Of a DNA stretch of 40,373 bases, positions 23,747-33,854 are shown piece by piece. This DNA is from an uncultured Phycisphaerales bacterium (GTDB taxonomy: Bacteria; Planctomycetota; Phycisphaerae; UBA1845; Fen-1342). The translations under genes were made by a program, and so were the position numbers. The notes beneath the pieces were generated by a model. It did no database searches. It saw only the letters and a list, made by a program, of their open reading frames with translations, and was not told the origin of the DNA. The number at the start of each line of letters is the position of its first letter. Within the stretch, counting starts at the first letter, position 1. The stretch lies in NCBI GenBank assembly GCA_903914415.1, contig CAIWOY010000059.1, positions 1 to 40,373 of the forward strand, read 5' to 3'.

Positions 23747-25558
23747 TCAGTTCGGGCGCTGTCGGGTCGCAGCGCCCAGTTCTTCCCACGCTCGGAACTG
23801 CCGCAGAAACGCCGTGCGCTGGTCATCGTTCATCCCGGCGGCCATCTGCCGCGGAACGTACAAAGCCTGCTCGACCAACGCGTGGCCTTCGCTGACATCT
23901 CTGTCATCCCGGCCCACCCCCAGCAGCGCGACGCCGTGCAGCAGGTCCAACTCGGCACGGGCCAGCGGACCGATCGGCGGCCTATCGACGGCGACGGGAT
24001 CTTCGTCGGGACGGGCCATGCGCACCCAGCCGGTGTGGGTGCTGGCCTCCTCCGCGGCCGCTAGGGCCGCCACGCAGTCGCGGCGCGCGATCGCAATCCG
24101 CGCGCTCTCCATCGGGCCGGTGAAGTCCATGCGGCTTTCGTCCATCCGCGGAGAGTACGGGAGCGACTCGGCGTCCTTCATCGCCTGTTCCGCACCGTCT
24201 AGGTTCTGCTCTAAACGGCGCAGGCGGGCCTCGACTAGCAAGTGCTCTCGCAACTTCGCCGCCAGGCTCACGGCGTCATGTGCCAGGCCCTCCCACGGCC
24301 CGTCCGCAGCAGTTACGCGATCAATCTCGCCGCGCGCTGGCCCAAAGGCCAGGTGCCACAGTTGGGTCAGCGAGGCGTCCGCGGCGAAGCTCACCTGAGC
24401 CCGCTCGCAGCGCCGCCGCAGGGCGTAGCGGAGTGCCTCTTCGGCGCGGCCCTGCCACCGCCGGGCCTCGCCAAGGTCGCCCACACTGATGCCCACGCAG
24501 GCCAAGAGCCGGTAGAGCGGCCCGAGAGTGTGACACTCCGCGTCCTTGGCGGCGCGCCCCCGCTCACTCGGCTCATTCGGGTCGCCACTCACCCGATTGC
24601 GGGCGTCGATCGAAGCAAGGAAGGCCTCGCGCGCCTCGTCGAAACGGCCCTGACGGGCATGGATGGCGCCGATGTCGGCGAGAAGCACGAATTCCCAGTC
24701 CCACGACTTGCATTCCCGGCTGCAACGACGCGCCGCCTCTGCCTCGCTCAGGGCCTCGTCGAATCGGCCCAGGTCCCGTAGGTCCCGGATAATCCGGTTC
24801 CACCGCGGCGCAATCTTCGGAATCCCGGCGCACGCGGCGTCCGTGCCAAGAACGGTGATCTCGTCACGCTCCTGTCGATTCGTGCGAATCCGGGCTTCGG
24901 TGACTGTGATGTCCTCTGGGTCGGTGATGCCGCCGCCGGCGAGGAAACACGCCTCGGCGCGGGCGATCCCGTGCGGCCCGGCGTGAATCAGGAAGAAGCC
25001 CACCAGAATTGCCGCCGCCAGGCCAGAGCCGATGAGCCAGCGGGCGCGACGACGCAGCGCGCGCAGGACGCGCGTTGCTACGCGAACGCGTCGCTGGTGC
25101 TCGGGGCTCGGAAGAGGCCCCTCGCTTCCGCTCGGGCTCTGAATGGCGCCGAGCGACTCCACGGGAACCCCTCGCTGGCGCTCGGGGCTCAGAAGGGGCC
25201 CCTCGCTTCCGCTCGGGCTCTGATGGTGAGCACGTGCTCGTGCGAGAATCTCCGCGGCGCGGCGCTCGTTGCGGCCCGGCGTTTGCGCGTAATAGGCGCT
25301 CAGCACGCCGTGCATGGCCCACTGGGCGGGGTCGAAGGGGTCGTCGGCGGTGAGGCGGTCGTCGGGGGGAACGGGCGGCGGAGGTTGGGGTCCCCCGGCG
25401 GACCCCGGCATCACTGCCGGGGCTCCGATCGGATGGGGCACCGGCCCGGAACCCTGAACGCCGAACCCTGGACCATCGGACGGGCCAGAGGCCCATGCTC
25501 CCCGCGAATCGGGTGGTTTTTCAGACATGGAGAGCCAATTGGGTGGTTCTTCAGACAT
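23747..25558 (-). CDS. TPR membrane protein coupled to an ECF sigma factor (putative anti-sigma or signalling partner)
   Basis: A 603-residue protein with one membrane segment (RWLIGSGLAAAILVGFFLIH, near residue 180). The cytoplasmic N-terminal part is Pro-rich and contains FDPAQWAMHGVLSAYYAQTP and a repeat-derived insert. The C-terminal part has TPR-like helices: RFDEALSEAEAARRC, RFDEAREAFLASIDARN and NLDGAEQAMKDAE. The gene overlaps the sigma factor stop by 8 bases, the usual sign of a sigma/regulator pair; in planctomycetes such partners are often TPR proteins with or without a kinase domain. No kinase motifs and no zinc-binding anti-sigma HxxxCxxC are seen. The start region is duplicated in tandem (MSEEPPNWLS MSEKPPDSRG). 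An open frame continues to 26107 but is the shadow of the sigma gene. Confidence 0.75.
   Translation of the reverse strand: MSEEPPNWLSMSEKPPDSRGAWASGPSDGPGFGVQGSGPVPHPIGAPAVMPGSAGGPQPPPPVPPDDRLTADDPFDPAQWAMHGVLSAYYAQTPGRNERRAAEILARARAHHQSPSGSEGPLLSPERQRGVPVESLGAIQSPSGSEGPLPSPEHQRRVRVATRVLRALRRRARWLIGSGLAAAILVGFFLIHAGPHGIARAEACFLAGGGITDPEDITVTEARIRTNRQERDEITVLGTDAACAGIPKIAPRWNRIIRDLRDLGRFDEALSEAEAARRCSRECKSWDWEFVLLADIGAIHARQGRFDEAREAFLASIDARNRVSGDPNEPSERGRAAKDAECHTLGPLYRLLACVGISVGDLGEARRWQGRAEEALRYALRRRCERAQVSFAADASLTQLWHLAFGPARGEIDRVTAADGPWEGLAHDAVSLAAKLREHLLVEARLRRLEQNLDGAEQAMKDAESLPYSPRMDESRMDFTGPMESARIAIARRDCVAALAAAEEASTHTGWVRMARPDEDPVAVDRPPIGPLARAELDLLHGVALLGVGRDDRDVSEGHALVEQALYVPRQMAAGMNDDQRTAFLRQFRAWEELGAATRQRPN
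25091..25223 (-). repeat. Two 52-base repeats inside the TPR gene
   Basis: Copies at 25091-25142 and 25172-25223 differ at three positions. On the minus strand each begins TCAGAGCCCGAGCGGAAGCG. They are 81 bases apart, a multiple of three, and are translated as SPSGSEGPLLSPERQRG and SPSGSEGPLPSPEHQRR. They lie in the Pro/Ser-rich region before the membrane segment. Confidence 0.88.
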
Positions 25559-25562
25559 GGAG
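25505..25562 (-). repeat. Tandem duplication of the sigma-stop/TPR-start junction
   Basis: Copies at 25505-25532 and 25535-25562 (28 bases, three mismatches, 30-base period) both contain CTCCATGTCTGA, the overlap of the sigma factor stop with the TPR-gene ATG. The outer copy (25535-25562) is the functional junction; the inner copy supplies a second in-frame ATG ten codons in. Confidence 0.85.
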
Positions 25563-26102
25563 CGCCTCCGGCCCCAGCTTGCCCAGAATGCAGTCCCGCA
25601 AGGCCGCCCGCGCGCGTTGCAGACGCTTCTTGATCGCCTCGACGCCCTCGCCCACCTCGCCGGCGATCGTGCGGCAGGTCTGATTCTGGCGGTACGCCCG
25701 CTCCACCACCTCGCGTTCGGCCGCCGACAGCGTTTCGAGGCATTCGCGTAACGCCGCGAAGCAGTCGCGGAACACCTCGCCCCGGGCCGGGCGGCTGAGC
25801 CGCTCGAATTCGTCCGCGATGCCCGCAACTGCTTCCGGCGGCAGGATATGGACGTGCCGCCGCTGCGCCGTGGAGCGGCGGAAGTAATCGGCGATCTTGT
25901 TGCGGGCGATCCCGCGCAGCCAGGCGGCGAACGGGCGATCGACTTCGTACTCGGCGAGCTGCGCCCACGCCGTGACGAAGGTGTCCTGGACGAGGTCGTC
26001 GGCGTCGGCCGCGTCGTGCACGCACGCCCGCACGAAGGCGAGCAGCCCGGCCTCATGCTCGCGTACCAGAACGGCAAAAAGGTCTTCTCGAGTCCGTTGC
26101 AC
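25551..26102 (-). CDS. ECF-type RNA polymerase sigma factor
   Basis: A 183-residue sigma-70 family member with regions 2 and 4 only. Region 2: VREHEAGLLAFVRACVHDA, then DADDLVQDTFVTAWAQL and FAAWLRGIARNKIADYFRR (the -10 recognising helix). Region 4: LSAAEREVVERAYRQNQTCR followed by IAGEVGEGVEAIKKRLQRAR, a helix-turn-helix for the -35. The frame is open to 26162, but that stretch is the palindromic repeat at 26136-26158; I prefer the GTG at 26102, which has AAGGGG eight bases upstream and gives a standard length. It is translationally coupled to the TPR gene and probably directs transcription of genes for the cell surface, perhaps its own operon with the Kelch lipoprotein. Confidence 0.88.
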   Translation of the reverse strand: MQRTREDLFAVLVREHEAGLLAFVRACVHDAADADDLVQDTFVTAWAQLAEYEVDRPFAAWLRGIARNKIADYFRRSTAQRRHVHILPPEAVAGIADEFERLSRPARGEVFRDCFAALRECLETLSAAEREVVERAYRQNQTCRTIAGEVGEGVEAIKKRLQRARAALRDCILGKLGPEALHV

Positions 26103-26135
26103 TGCACGCACCCCTTCCCGGCGGTGCCATACTCC

Positions 26136-26158
26136 GGTGCGTCGAGGACGCACCCTAC
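26136..26158 (-). repeat. GTAG-type palindromic repeat upstream of the sigma factor
   Basis: On the minus strand GTAGGGTGCGTCCTCGACGC plus ACC: arms GGTGCGT and ACGCACC pair around CCTCG. It lies 34 bases upstream of the chosen GTG start of the sigma factor. Confidence 0.75.
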
Positions 26159-26324
26159 GCACCCCTATCCCGGCGGTGGTCTACCTCCTATTCGTACCAC
26201 AACGGCGGATGGGGACAAGAAGTGGCGAAAAAGCTGTCAGCGGTCAGCTTTCAGGTGGCAGGCCGCACGCACGCGAGGAACCGGGCTGAGGACAGCCCGG
26301 CTCGGCTGTACGTGGGGCGGCTCG

Positions 26325-26353
26325 CGCGGCTCGGCAGGAGCCTCGCCCTCCCG
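26325..26353 (+). repeat. 29-base repeat, copy 1
   Basis: Identical to 27282-27310: CGCGGCTCGGCAGGAGCC followed by TCGCCCTCCCG. A related 19-base core lies in dprA in the opposite orientation. Confidence 0.88.
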
Positions 26354-26354
26354 T

Positions 26355-26434
26355 GGCGCCCCGCACTCGCGTGCGGGGTTCGGATCGGACGGCAGCCCCC
26401 GGCGCCCCGCACTCGCGTGCGGGGTTCGGATCGG
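26355..26434 (+). repeat. Two identical 34-base hairpin repeats
   Basis: Copies at 26355-26388 and 26401-26434 have the same 34 bases, GGCGCCCCGCACTCGCGTGC followed by GGGGTTCGGATCGG. Each contains a perfect 8-bp stem, CCCCGCAC and GTGCGGGG, around TCGC. They lie just downstream of the amidase stop (26448), where they could act as transcription-end hairpins. Confidence 0.9.
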
Positions 26435-26447
26435 GTGACACGCCCCC

Positions 26448-27185
26448 CTACCGCGACCACGCCCCCGCCGTCGGCGCTGGGCGGCTGAGCGCCGCGGCGA
26501 CGTTGCGGCGGAGCGACGCCATGTTCATGTAGCGGCCGGGGCACTCGGTCTTGTGCGTGATCTCGCCGTGGCCGTAGATCTGCGTCGCGGCGATGCCGGT
26601 CTCCTGCGAGAGCAGGCAGATGAGGTCTTGCAGCGTGCGCAACTGGGCGGGCGTCGGCGACTCGCTCTGGAAGTTGCCGATCAGGCAAATGCCGATGCCC
26701 TGCTCGTTGAAGAAATTGCTGTCCCGCCAGACGCCCATGTAGCGGCCGGCCGAGCTTTTGCAGTGGGCCCCGGTCTCCTGCCCCCGCCAGCGCGGGCCGA
26801 CGTAGAGCTGGCCGTCGGGGTAGTTGACGCCGTTGCCGATCACGAAGTGGTAGCCGAGGCCGTTGGACCAGCCGCGTTTGTGGTGCCAGGCGTCCATGCC
26901 CTGCGGCGTGGCGTTCTCGGCGGCGGAGTGGTGCACGACGATGACCTTCCAGCGGCGCGGGCTGATGCCGCCGGGCGGGATGATGTCGGAGCGCTTGACC
27001 GCCCCGCCGCCGTATTCCGGCACCGGCGCGGGCTGCGGCGCGGGCGGCGGGATCGGCTTGATGGTCGGCGGCGGCCGCGTGCCCAGTACCGGGCCGGGTA
27101 CGCCGCCGGGCGTGCTCTTGGGCGGAGCCTGGCAGCCCGCCAGCAGCAGCGCGGCCGCACAGACCAGGACTGCAATCCGTTGCAT
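26448..27185 (-). CDS. N-acetylmuramoyl-L-alanine amidase (amidase_2/PGRP type) lipoprotein
   Basis: A 245-residue peptidoglycan hydrolase that would cleave the bond between muramic acid and the peptide stem. The lipoprotein signal MQRIAVLVCAAALLLAGC has its Cys at 18. A Pro-rich linker (~40 residues) leads to the catalytic domain: WKVIVVHHSAAENATPQG (zinc ligand among His85/86), GYHFVIGNGVNYPDGQLYVG, GIGICLIGNF, and YGHGEITHKTECPG with His206 and Cys215 as the remaining ligands. GGAGGAG before the ATG at 27185; the longer open frame upstream runs into repeats. It would act in the periplasm, in wall turnover or recycling. Planctomycetes do have thin peptidoglycan, so this is not out of place. 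Confidence 0.9.
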   Translation of the reverse strand: MQRIAVLVCAAALLLAGCQAPPKSTPGGVPGPVLGTRPPPTIKPIPPPAPQPAPVPEYGGGAVKRSDIIPPGGISPRRWKVIVVHHSAAENATPQGMDAWHHKRGWSNGLGYHFVIGNGVNYPDGQLYVGPRWRGQETGAHCKSSAGRYMGVWRDSNFFNEQGIGICLIGNFQSESPTPAQLRTLQDLICLLSQETGIAATQIYGHGEITHKTECPGRYMNMASLRRNVAAALSRPAPTAGAWSR

Positions 27186-27227
27186 ACGCCTCTCCTCCGC
27201 GCACCGCGGCGGACAGGACCTCGCACC

Positions 27228-27357
27228 AGAGCGGTTTCGACGATGCCGCGTTGCCCGGGGAGGGCGAGCCTCCCGGCGAGCCGCGGCTCGGCAGGAGCCT
27301 CGCCCTCCCGACCGGGGCCGCGCCCAGCCGACGCCAGGTTCTTTCTGAAACCGCTCG
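27228..27357. mobile_element. MITE-like 130-bp element with 10-bp terminal inverted repeats
   Basis: GAGCGGTTTC at 27229-27238 and GAAACCGCTC at 27347-27356 are exact reverse complements. The interior is itself palindromic: GGGAGGGCGAG on the left pairs with CTCGCCCTCCC on the right, with CGAGCCGCGGCTCG at the centre. It contains copy 2 of the 29-base repeat (27282-27310). It has no gene and lies in the amidase-hsp20 divergent region. Similar left-end words are at 20084 (TAGAGCGTTTTCAC) and 40081 (TAGAGCAGTTTCC). A mobile origin is inference. Confidence 0.5.
27282..27310 (+). repeat. 29-base repeat, copy 2
   Basis: Identical to 26325-26353. It is the right half of the large palindrome inside the MITE-like element, which suggests that the copy at 26.3 kb is a half element. 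Confidence 0.88.
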
Positions 27358-27495
27358 AAACGCAGAATATACCGGCGGCGTAGCGCGCGTCCAGCGCGAT
27401 TTGTCGCGAGGCGCGGCGGGCGGAGGTACAATCGAGATGTACGGTGGGACGGACCGGGCCGACCCATGCCGCCGGCCCCGCAGCGGTGAGCAGCC

Positions 27496-27921
27496 ATGTC
27501 CTTCAGCAAGTTCGGCCACGGCGAGCGGATGGATGAATGGTCGCGCAAGGTCCACACCATCATGGATGAGATGCGGAACCGGATCTTCTTCGAATACTGC
27601 GCGTCCGGTGCGTGGCCGCCGCGGGTCAACGTCTACGCGGGCCGCGATGCGTTCTACGTGTGCGTCGAGCTGGCGGGCCTGGAGCGCGACCTGGTGTGCG
27701 TCGAGTGCATCGACGAGCACCGGATTCGGATCAGCGGGCAGCGTCCGCAGCCGCGCGTGGGCGTGCTGGAGGCGCCGTTCAGCGTCGAGCTGATGGAAAT
27801 CGACGAAGGTCCGTTCTGCCGCGAGATCGACCTGCCCGACGCGGTGGATGCCGACACGATTGAGAGCTCCTACGACCGAGGCTATCTATGGATCACCGTC
27901 CCGAAGAGCCCGAGCCGTTGA
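27496..27921 (+). CDS. Small heat-shock protein (Hsp20/alpha-crystallin family)
   Basis: A 141-residue ATP-independent holdase. The alpha-crystallin domain runs from about residue 43 (RVNVYAGRDAFYVCVELAGL) to the end: ECIDEHRIRISGQRPQPRV, then the loop, FCREIDLPDAVDADTIESSY and the terminal strand RGYLWITVPKS. The C-terminal IxI-type anchor is absent or reduced (the protein ends KSPSR). The N-terminal arm is helical (MDEWSRKVHTIMDEMRNRIF). The lon start codon lies within its last codons, giving a 34-base overlap, so the two are translated from one mRNA: a holdase coupled to a protease. The promoter was not convincingly found. Confidence 0.88.
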   Translation: MSFSKFGHGERMDEWSRKVHTIMDEMRNRIFFEYCASGAWPPRVNVYAGRDAFYVCVELAGLERDLVCVECIDEHRIRISGQRPQPRVGVLEAPFSVELMEIDEGPFCREIDLPDAVDADTIESSYDRGYLWITVPKSPSR

Positions 27922-30470
27922 AAGACGGAGCGGCGACCGAGACGTCCGCGACGGAGACGCCGGCGACCGAGACGCCGGTGGCCGAGACGCCGCCGGCCGA
28001 GCCGAACACGCGCGCCGCGCGCGGCGGCGGGCCGGAGAAGGCCGATGCGCTGCCGCGCGACCTGCCGGTGCTGCCGGTCCGCGAGGTCGTGGTGTTTCCG
28101 GGAACGGTGGTGCCGCTGACGGTCGGGCGTGAGAAGTCGAAGCGGCTGATCGACGCGGTGCTGGCCGGCAACAAGCTGCTGGCGATCTGCACGCAGCACC
28201 GGGCGGACGTGGAAGACCCCTCGATCGACGATATCTACCGGGTGGGGACGGCCGCGAACGTGCTCAAGCTCCTGCGAATGCCCGACGGGACCAACAGCCT
28301 GCTGGTGCACGGGCTGGTGCGGATCGGCATCGAGGAGATGGTCGCGACCGAGCCCTACTGGCGGGCCCTGGTCAACGCGCACGAGGACGAGGCGCCGGAC
28401 TCGCTCGAAATCAACGCCCTGGTCCACTCGGCGCGGCAGACGGCCGAGGAAGTGATCGCGCTGAGCCCGAACGTGCCCGACGAAGCCAAGCTGATCCTTG
28501 ACAACATCGACCAACCCGGGCCGCTGGCGGACTACCTGGCCGCAAACCTCTCGCTCGGCACGCCGCAGAAGCAGGAACTGCTGGAGACGTTCGACGTGGC
28601 GGACCGGCTGCGGAAGGTGATCGCAACGCTGAACAACCAGCTCGAGGTTCTGCACCTTTCGCAAAAGATCCAGGAGGACGTGCGCTCGCACATCGACAAG
28701 TCGCAGCGCGAGTACTACCTCCAGCAGCAGCTCAAGGCGATTCAAAAGGAGCTGGGCGAAACGGATAGCCGGTCGACGGAGCTCGAGGACCTCCGCAAGC
28801 GGATCGCCGAGGCGAACATGCCGGAGGCCGTGCTCAAGGAGGCGACGCGCGAGCTGGGCCGGCTGGAACGCATCTCGCAGGGCTCGCCCGAGCACGGCGT
28901 GATCCGCGACTACCTCGACTGGCTGTGCCGGATGCCCTGGAGCAAGGAGACGAAGGACAATCTGGACCTGAAACGGGCGGAGGACGTGCTGAACGCGGAC
29001 CACTACGCGCTGGAGCAGGTCAAACGCCGCATTCTGGAGTATCTCGCGGTCCGCAAGCTGAAGCCGGAGGGCAAAGGTCCGATCCTGTGCTTCGTGGGGC
29101 CGCCGGGCGTCGGCAAGACCTCGCTGGGCCAAAGCGTGGCGCGGGCGCTGGAGCGGAACTTCATCCGCGTATCGCTCGGCGGCGTGCGCGACGAGGCCGA
29201 CATCCGCGGGCACCGGCGGACGTATATCGGCTCGATCCCGGGGCGGATCGTGCAGGAGATCTGCAAGACCGGCTCGCGGAACCCCGTGTTCATGCTCGAC
29301 GAGGTGGACAAGGTGGGGACCGATTTCCGCGGCGACCCGGCGGCGGCGCTGCTGGAAGTGCTCGACCCGCAGCAGAATCACAGCTTCACGGACCACTACC
29401 TGGACGTGCCGTTCGATCTGTCCAAGGTCCTGTTCATCGCGACCGCCAACCAGATGGACCCGGTGGCACCGGCGCTGCAGGACCGGATGGAAGTCATCGA
29501 GCTGTCCGGGTACACGACCGCCGAGAAGCTGGAGATCGCCAAGCGGTACCTGGTGCGGCGACAGCTCGACGAAAACGGCCTGACCGACCGGAACATCCGC
29601 TTCGCGGACGACGCTCTGCGGACGATCATCGAGTCGTACACGCGTGAGGCCGGCGTCCGCAACCTGGAACGCTCCATCGCAACCGTGCTCCGCGGGCTGG
29701 CCGCCCGCGCGGCCCGCGGCGACCCGGTGCCGGAGATCGTCGCGGTGGGCGCGCTCGAAGAGCCGCTGGGACCGCCCAGGTTCGAGTCCGAGCAGGGCTT
29801 GCGGCAATGGGTGCCGGGCGTCGTCACGGGATTGGCGTTCACGCCGGCCGGCGGCGACATCATCTTCGTCGAGGCCGCGAAGATGCCGGGCAAGGGGACG
29901 TTCACGCTGACCGGGCAGATCGGGGACGTCATGAAAGAGTCGGCCCAGGCCGCCCTGTCGCTGCTGCGCTCGCGCGCGGAGGAGTGGAAGATCCCGGGGG
30001 CCTCCCTGCGCAACATGGATCTCCACATCCACGTGCCCGCGGGCGGCATCCCGAAGGACGGGCCGTCGGCGGGGGTCGCCATGCTCACGGCCCTGGTGTC
30101 GCTGCTCACCGGGCGGCCGGCAGACCCGACGGTCGGGATGACCGGCGAGATCACGCTGCGCGGGCAGGTGCTGCCGATCGGCGGCGTCAAAGCGAAGGTG
30201 CTGGCGGCCCATCGCGCCGGGCTGAAGACGGTCATCCTCCCGGCCCGGAACAAGCCCGATCTGCATGAGGTGCCGGCTGACGTGCGGAATGAGTTGCGGT
30301 TCATCTTTGCGGAGAAAGCCGAGGACGTGCTGGCCGCCGCGCTGAGTCAGGCGGCCCCGCCATCGGCTGCTCGTGCGCCGGCGAAGAGGAACGCCACGCG
30401 CGCGGATCGCGTGCCTGGCGGCGGCGGCGGGCAGCGGAAGTCGGCGCGGGGGGTCACCGCCGGGCGGTAG
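27888..30470 (+). CDS. lon: ATP-dependent protease Lon
   Basis: An 860-residue LonA-type protease that degrades misfolded and regulatory proteins in the cytoplasm. After a low-complexity N-terminus made of ATET/AETP repeats come the LON substrate domain (LPVLPVREVVVFPGTVVPL...), the coiled coil (SQREYYLQQQLKAIQKELGE), the AAA+ module with Walker A GPPGVGKT (404-411) and Walker B PVFMLDEVDK, and the protease domain with Ser727 in KDGPSAGVAM and Lys770 in GGVKAKVLAAH, 43 residues apart as in E. coli. The C-terminus has a short basic extension. The start at 27888 overlaps hsp20; a later GTG is possible because the repeat-rich N-terminus is not conserved. Confidence 0.96.
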   Translation: MDHRPEEPEPLKDGAATETSATETPATETPVAETPPAEPNTRAARGGGPEKADALPRDLPVLPVREVVVFPGTVVPLTVGREKSKRLIDAVLAGNKLLAICTQHRADVEDPSIDDIYRVGTAANVLKLLRMPDGTNSLLVHGLVRIGIEEMVATEPYWRALVNAHEDEAPDSLEINALVHSARQTAEEVIALSPNVPDEAKLILDNIDQPGPLADYLAANLSLGTPQKQELLETFDVADRLRKVIATLNNQLEVLHLSQKIQEDVRSHIDKSQREYYLQQQLKAIQKELGETDSRSTELEDLRKRIAEANMPEAVLKEATRELGRLERISQGSPEHGVIRDYLDWLCRMPWSKETKDNLDLKRAEDVLNADHYALEQVKRRILEYLAVRKLKPEGKGPILCFVGPPGVGKTSLGQSVARALERNFIRVSLGGVRDEADIRGHRRTYIGSIPGRIVQEICKTGSRNPVFMLDEVDKVGTDFRGDPAAALLEVLDPQQNHSFTDHYLDVPFDLSKVLFIATANQMDPVAPALQDRMEVIELSGYTTAEKLEIAKRYLVRRQLDENGLTDRNIRFADDALRTIIESYTREAGVRNLERSIATVLRGLAARAARGDPVPEIVAVGALEEPLGPPRFESEQGLRQWVPGVVTGLAFTPAGGDIIFVEAAKMPGKGTFTLTGQIGDVMKESAQAALSLLRSRAEEWKIPGASLRNMDLHIHVPAGGIPKDGPSAGVAMLTALVSLLTGRPADPTVGMTGEITLRGQVLPIGGVKAKVLAAHRAGLKTVILPARNKPDLHEVPADVRNELRFIFAEKAEDVLAAALSQAAPPSAARAPAKRNATRADRVPGGGGGQRKSARGVTAGR

Positions 30471-30533
30471 CTCCGGCTGCGCGGCCCGGGCCTGGGCGGC
30501 CAGGAGAGCGGCTGGCGTGAAAAGACCTAACCC

Positions 30534-30547
30534 GTTGTCTGGACAAC
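30534..30547. promoter_or_regulatory. Palindrome just upstream of the HU promoter (possible operator)
   Basis: GTTGTC-TG-GACAAC is a perfect 6-bp dyad 8 bases upstream of the -35 box. Its placement suits an activator or repressor site; no regulator is identified. Confidence 0.35.
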
Positions 30548-30555
30548 AATTCCGC

Positions 30556-30584
30556 TTGATCGCCGGGTGCCGTTGCCGTATGAT
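30556..30584 (+). promoter_or_regulatory. Sigma-70-like promoter for the HU gene
   Basis: TTGATC (30556-30561) and TATGAT (30579-30584) are separated by exactly 17 bases; each matches four or five consensus positions. Transcription would start near 30591, leaving a leader of about 100 bases before the ATG at 30694. Confidence 0.65.
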
Positions 30585-30693
30585 TGTGAAATGATGGCGT
30601 CCGGCGACGGCTCGGCCATGGGCGTAGACGAATAGTGACTAACACGTGTGGGGACTGGATGGCAAGTGTGGACACGGCGTGTTGGGGAGCGTA

Positions 30694-31050
30694 ATGGATA
30701 CCGTGACGAAGAAAGACCTGGTCGATCGGATCGCAGACAAGACGGGCAGCAAGCGGGTGGTGGTCAAGCGGATCATTCAGGACTTTCTGGACGAGATCGT
30801 CCATGAGCTGGGGACGGGCAACCGGCTGGAGTTTCGAGATTTCGGCGTTTTCGAGATTCGAGCGCGCGCGGCACGCACCGCCCAGAACCCGAAGACCATG
30901 GAGAAGGTCTACGTTCCCCGCAAACGCACCGTCAAGTTCAAGATCGGCCGTCTGATGAAACAACGTCTGTTCAGCGACGGCACGGACCCCAAGGTTGCCC
31001 GCGCCGTGACGAACAATCCGGAGCCGCGGGCCGCAGGCGACGGCAGATAG
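30694..31050 (+). CDS. HU/IHF family DNA-binding protein
   Basis: A 118-residue nucleoid protein that binds and bends DNA as a dimer. The N-terminal helices (TKKDLVDRIADKTGSKRVVV) and the start of the beta arms (LEFRDFGVFEIRARAARTAQ NPKT) are typical, with the intercalating NPKT (usually NPxT) tip. After the canonical ~92 residues there is a 25-residue tail (DPKVARAVTNNPEPRAAGDGR). GGGGAG lies before the ATG at 30694; an in-frame ATG at 30646 is less likely because it precedes only glycine-rich sequence. It has its own promoter downstream of lon and converges with the aconitase gene. Confidence 0.92.
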   Translation: MDTVTKKDLVDRIADKTGSKRVVVKRIIQDFLDEIVHELGTGNRLEFRDFGVFEIRARAARTAQNPKTMEKVYVPRKRTVKFKIGRLMKQRLFSDGTDPKVARAVTNNPEPRAAGDGR

Positions 31051-31136
31051 GTCCGCGTCTTCCGGGTTCGACTCATAAAGGCTGGCAGAATAATCACTTA
31101 CGGGGGAGCCGCGGCGTGGATGCCAGCGCCGGCCCA

Positions 31137-33854
<2,718 letters not shown>

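Larger units (their letters stand above)
26103..26447. other. Repeat-filled intergenic region between the ECF sigma operon and the amidase gene
   Basis: 345 bases with no gene. It contains a GTAG-type palindrome (26136-26158), a copy of the 29-base repeat shared with 27.3 kb (26325-26353), and two identical 34-base hairpin repeats (26355-26388, 26401-26434). A stretch TCAGCGGTCAGCTTTCAGGT resembles the spacer word at 38.5 kb. The sigma-operon promoter should lie here but I cannot point to it. Confidence 0.65.

Noticed and set aside
23747-26107. Extended 786-residue start for the TPR gene
   Set aside because: The first ~183 residues are the out-of-frame shadow of the sigma factor gene; the overlap with the sigma stop at 25551 fixes the start at 25558.
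26325-26434. Possible CRISPR array at the closely spaced repeats
   Set aside because: Only two identical 34-base units with a 12-base spacer, no further units and no cas genes; they are hairpin repeats.
27401-27432. TTGTCG and TACAAT ahead of hsp20 as a sigma-70 promoter
   Set aside because: The spacer is 20 bases, outside the normal range, so I did not list it.
27882-30266. 794-residue minus-strand frame opposite lon
   Set aside because: Shadow of lon; composition HLR/PVR-rich and without domains.
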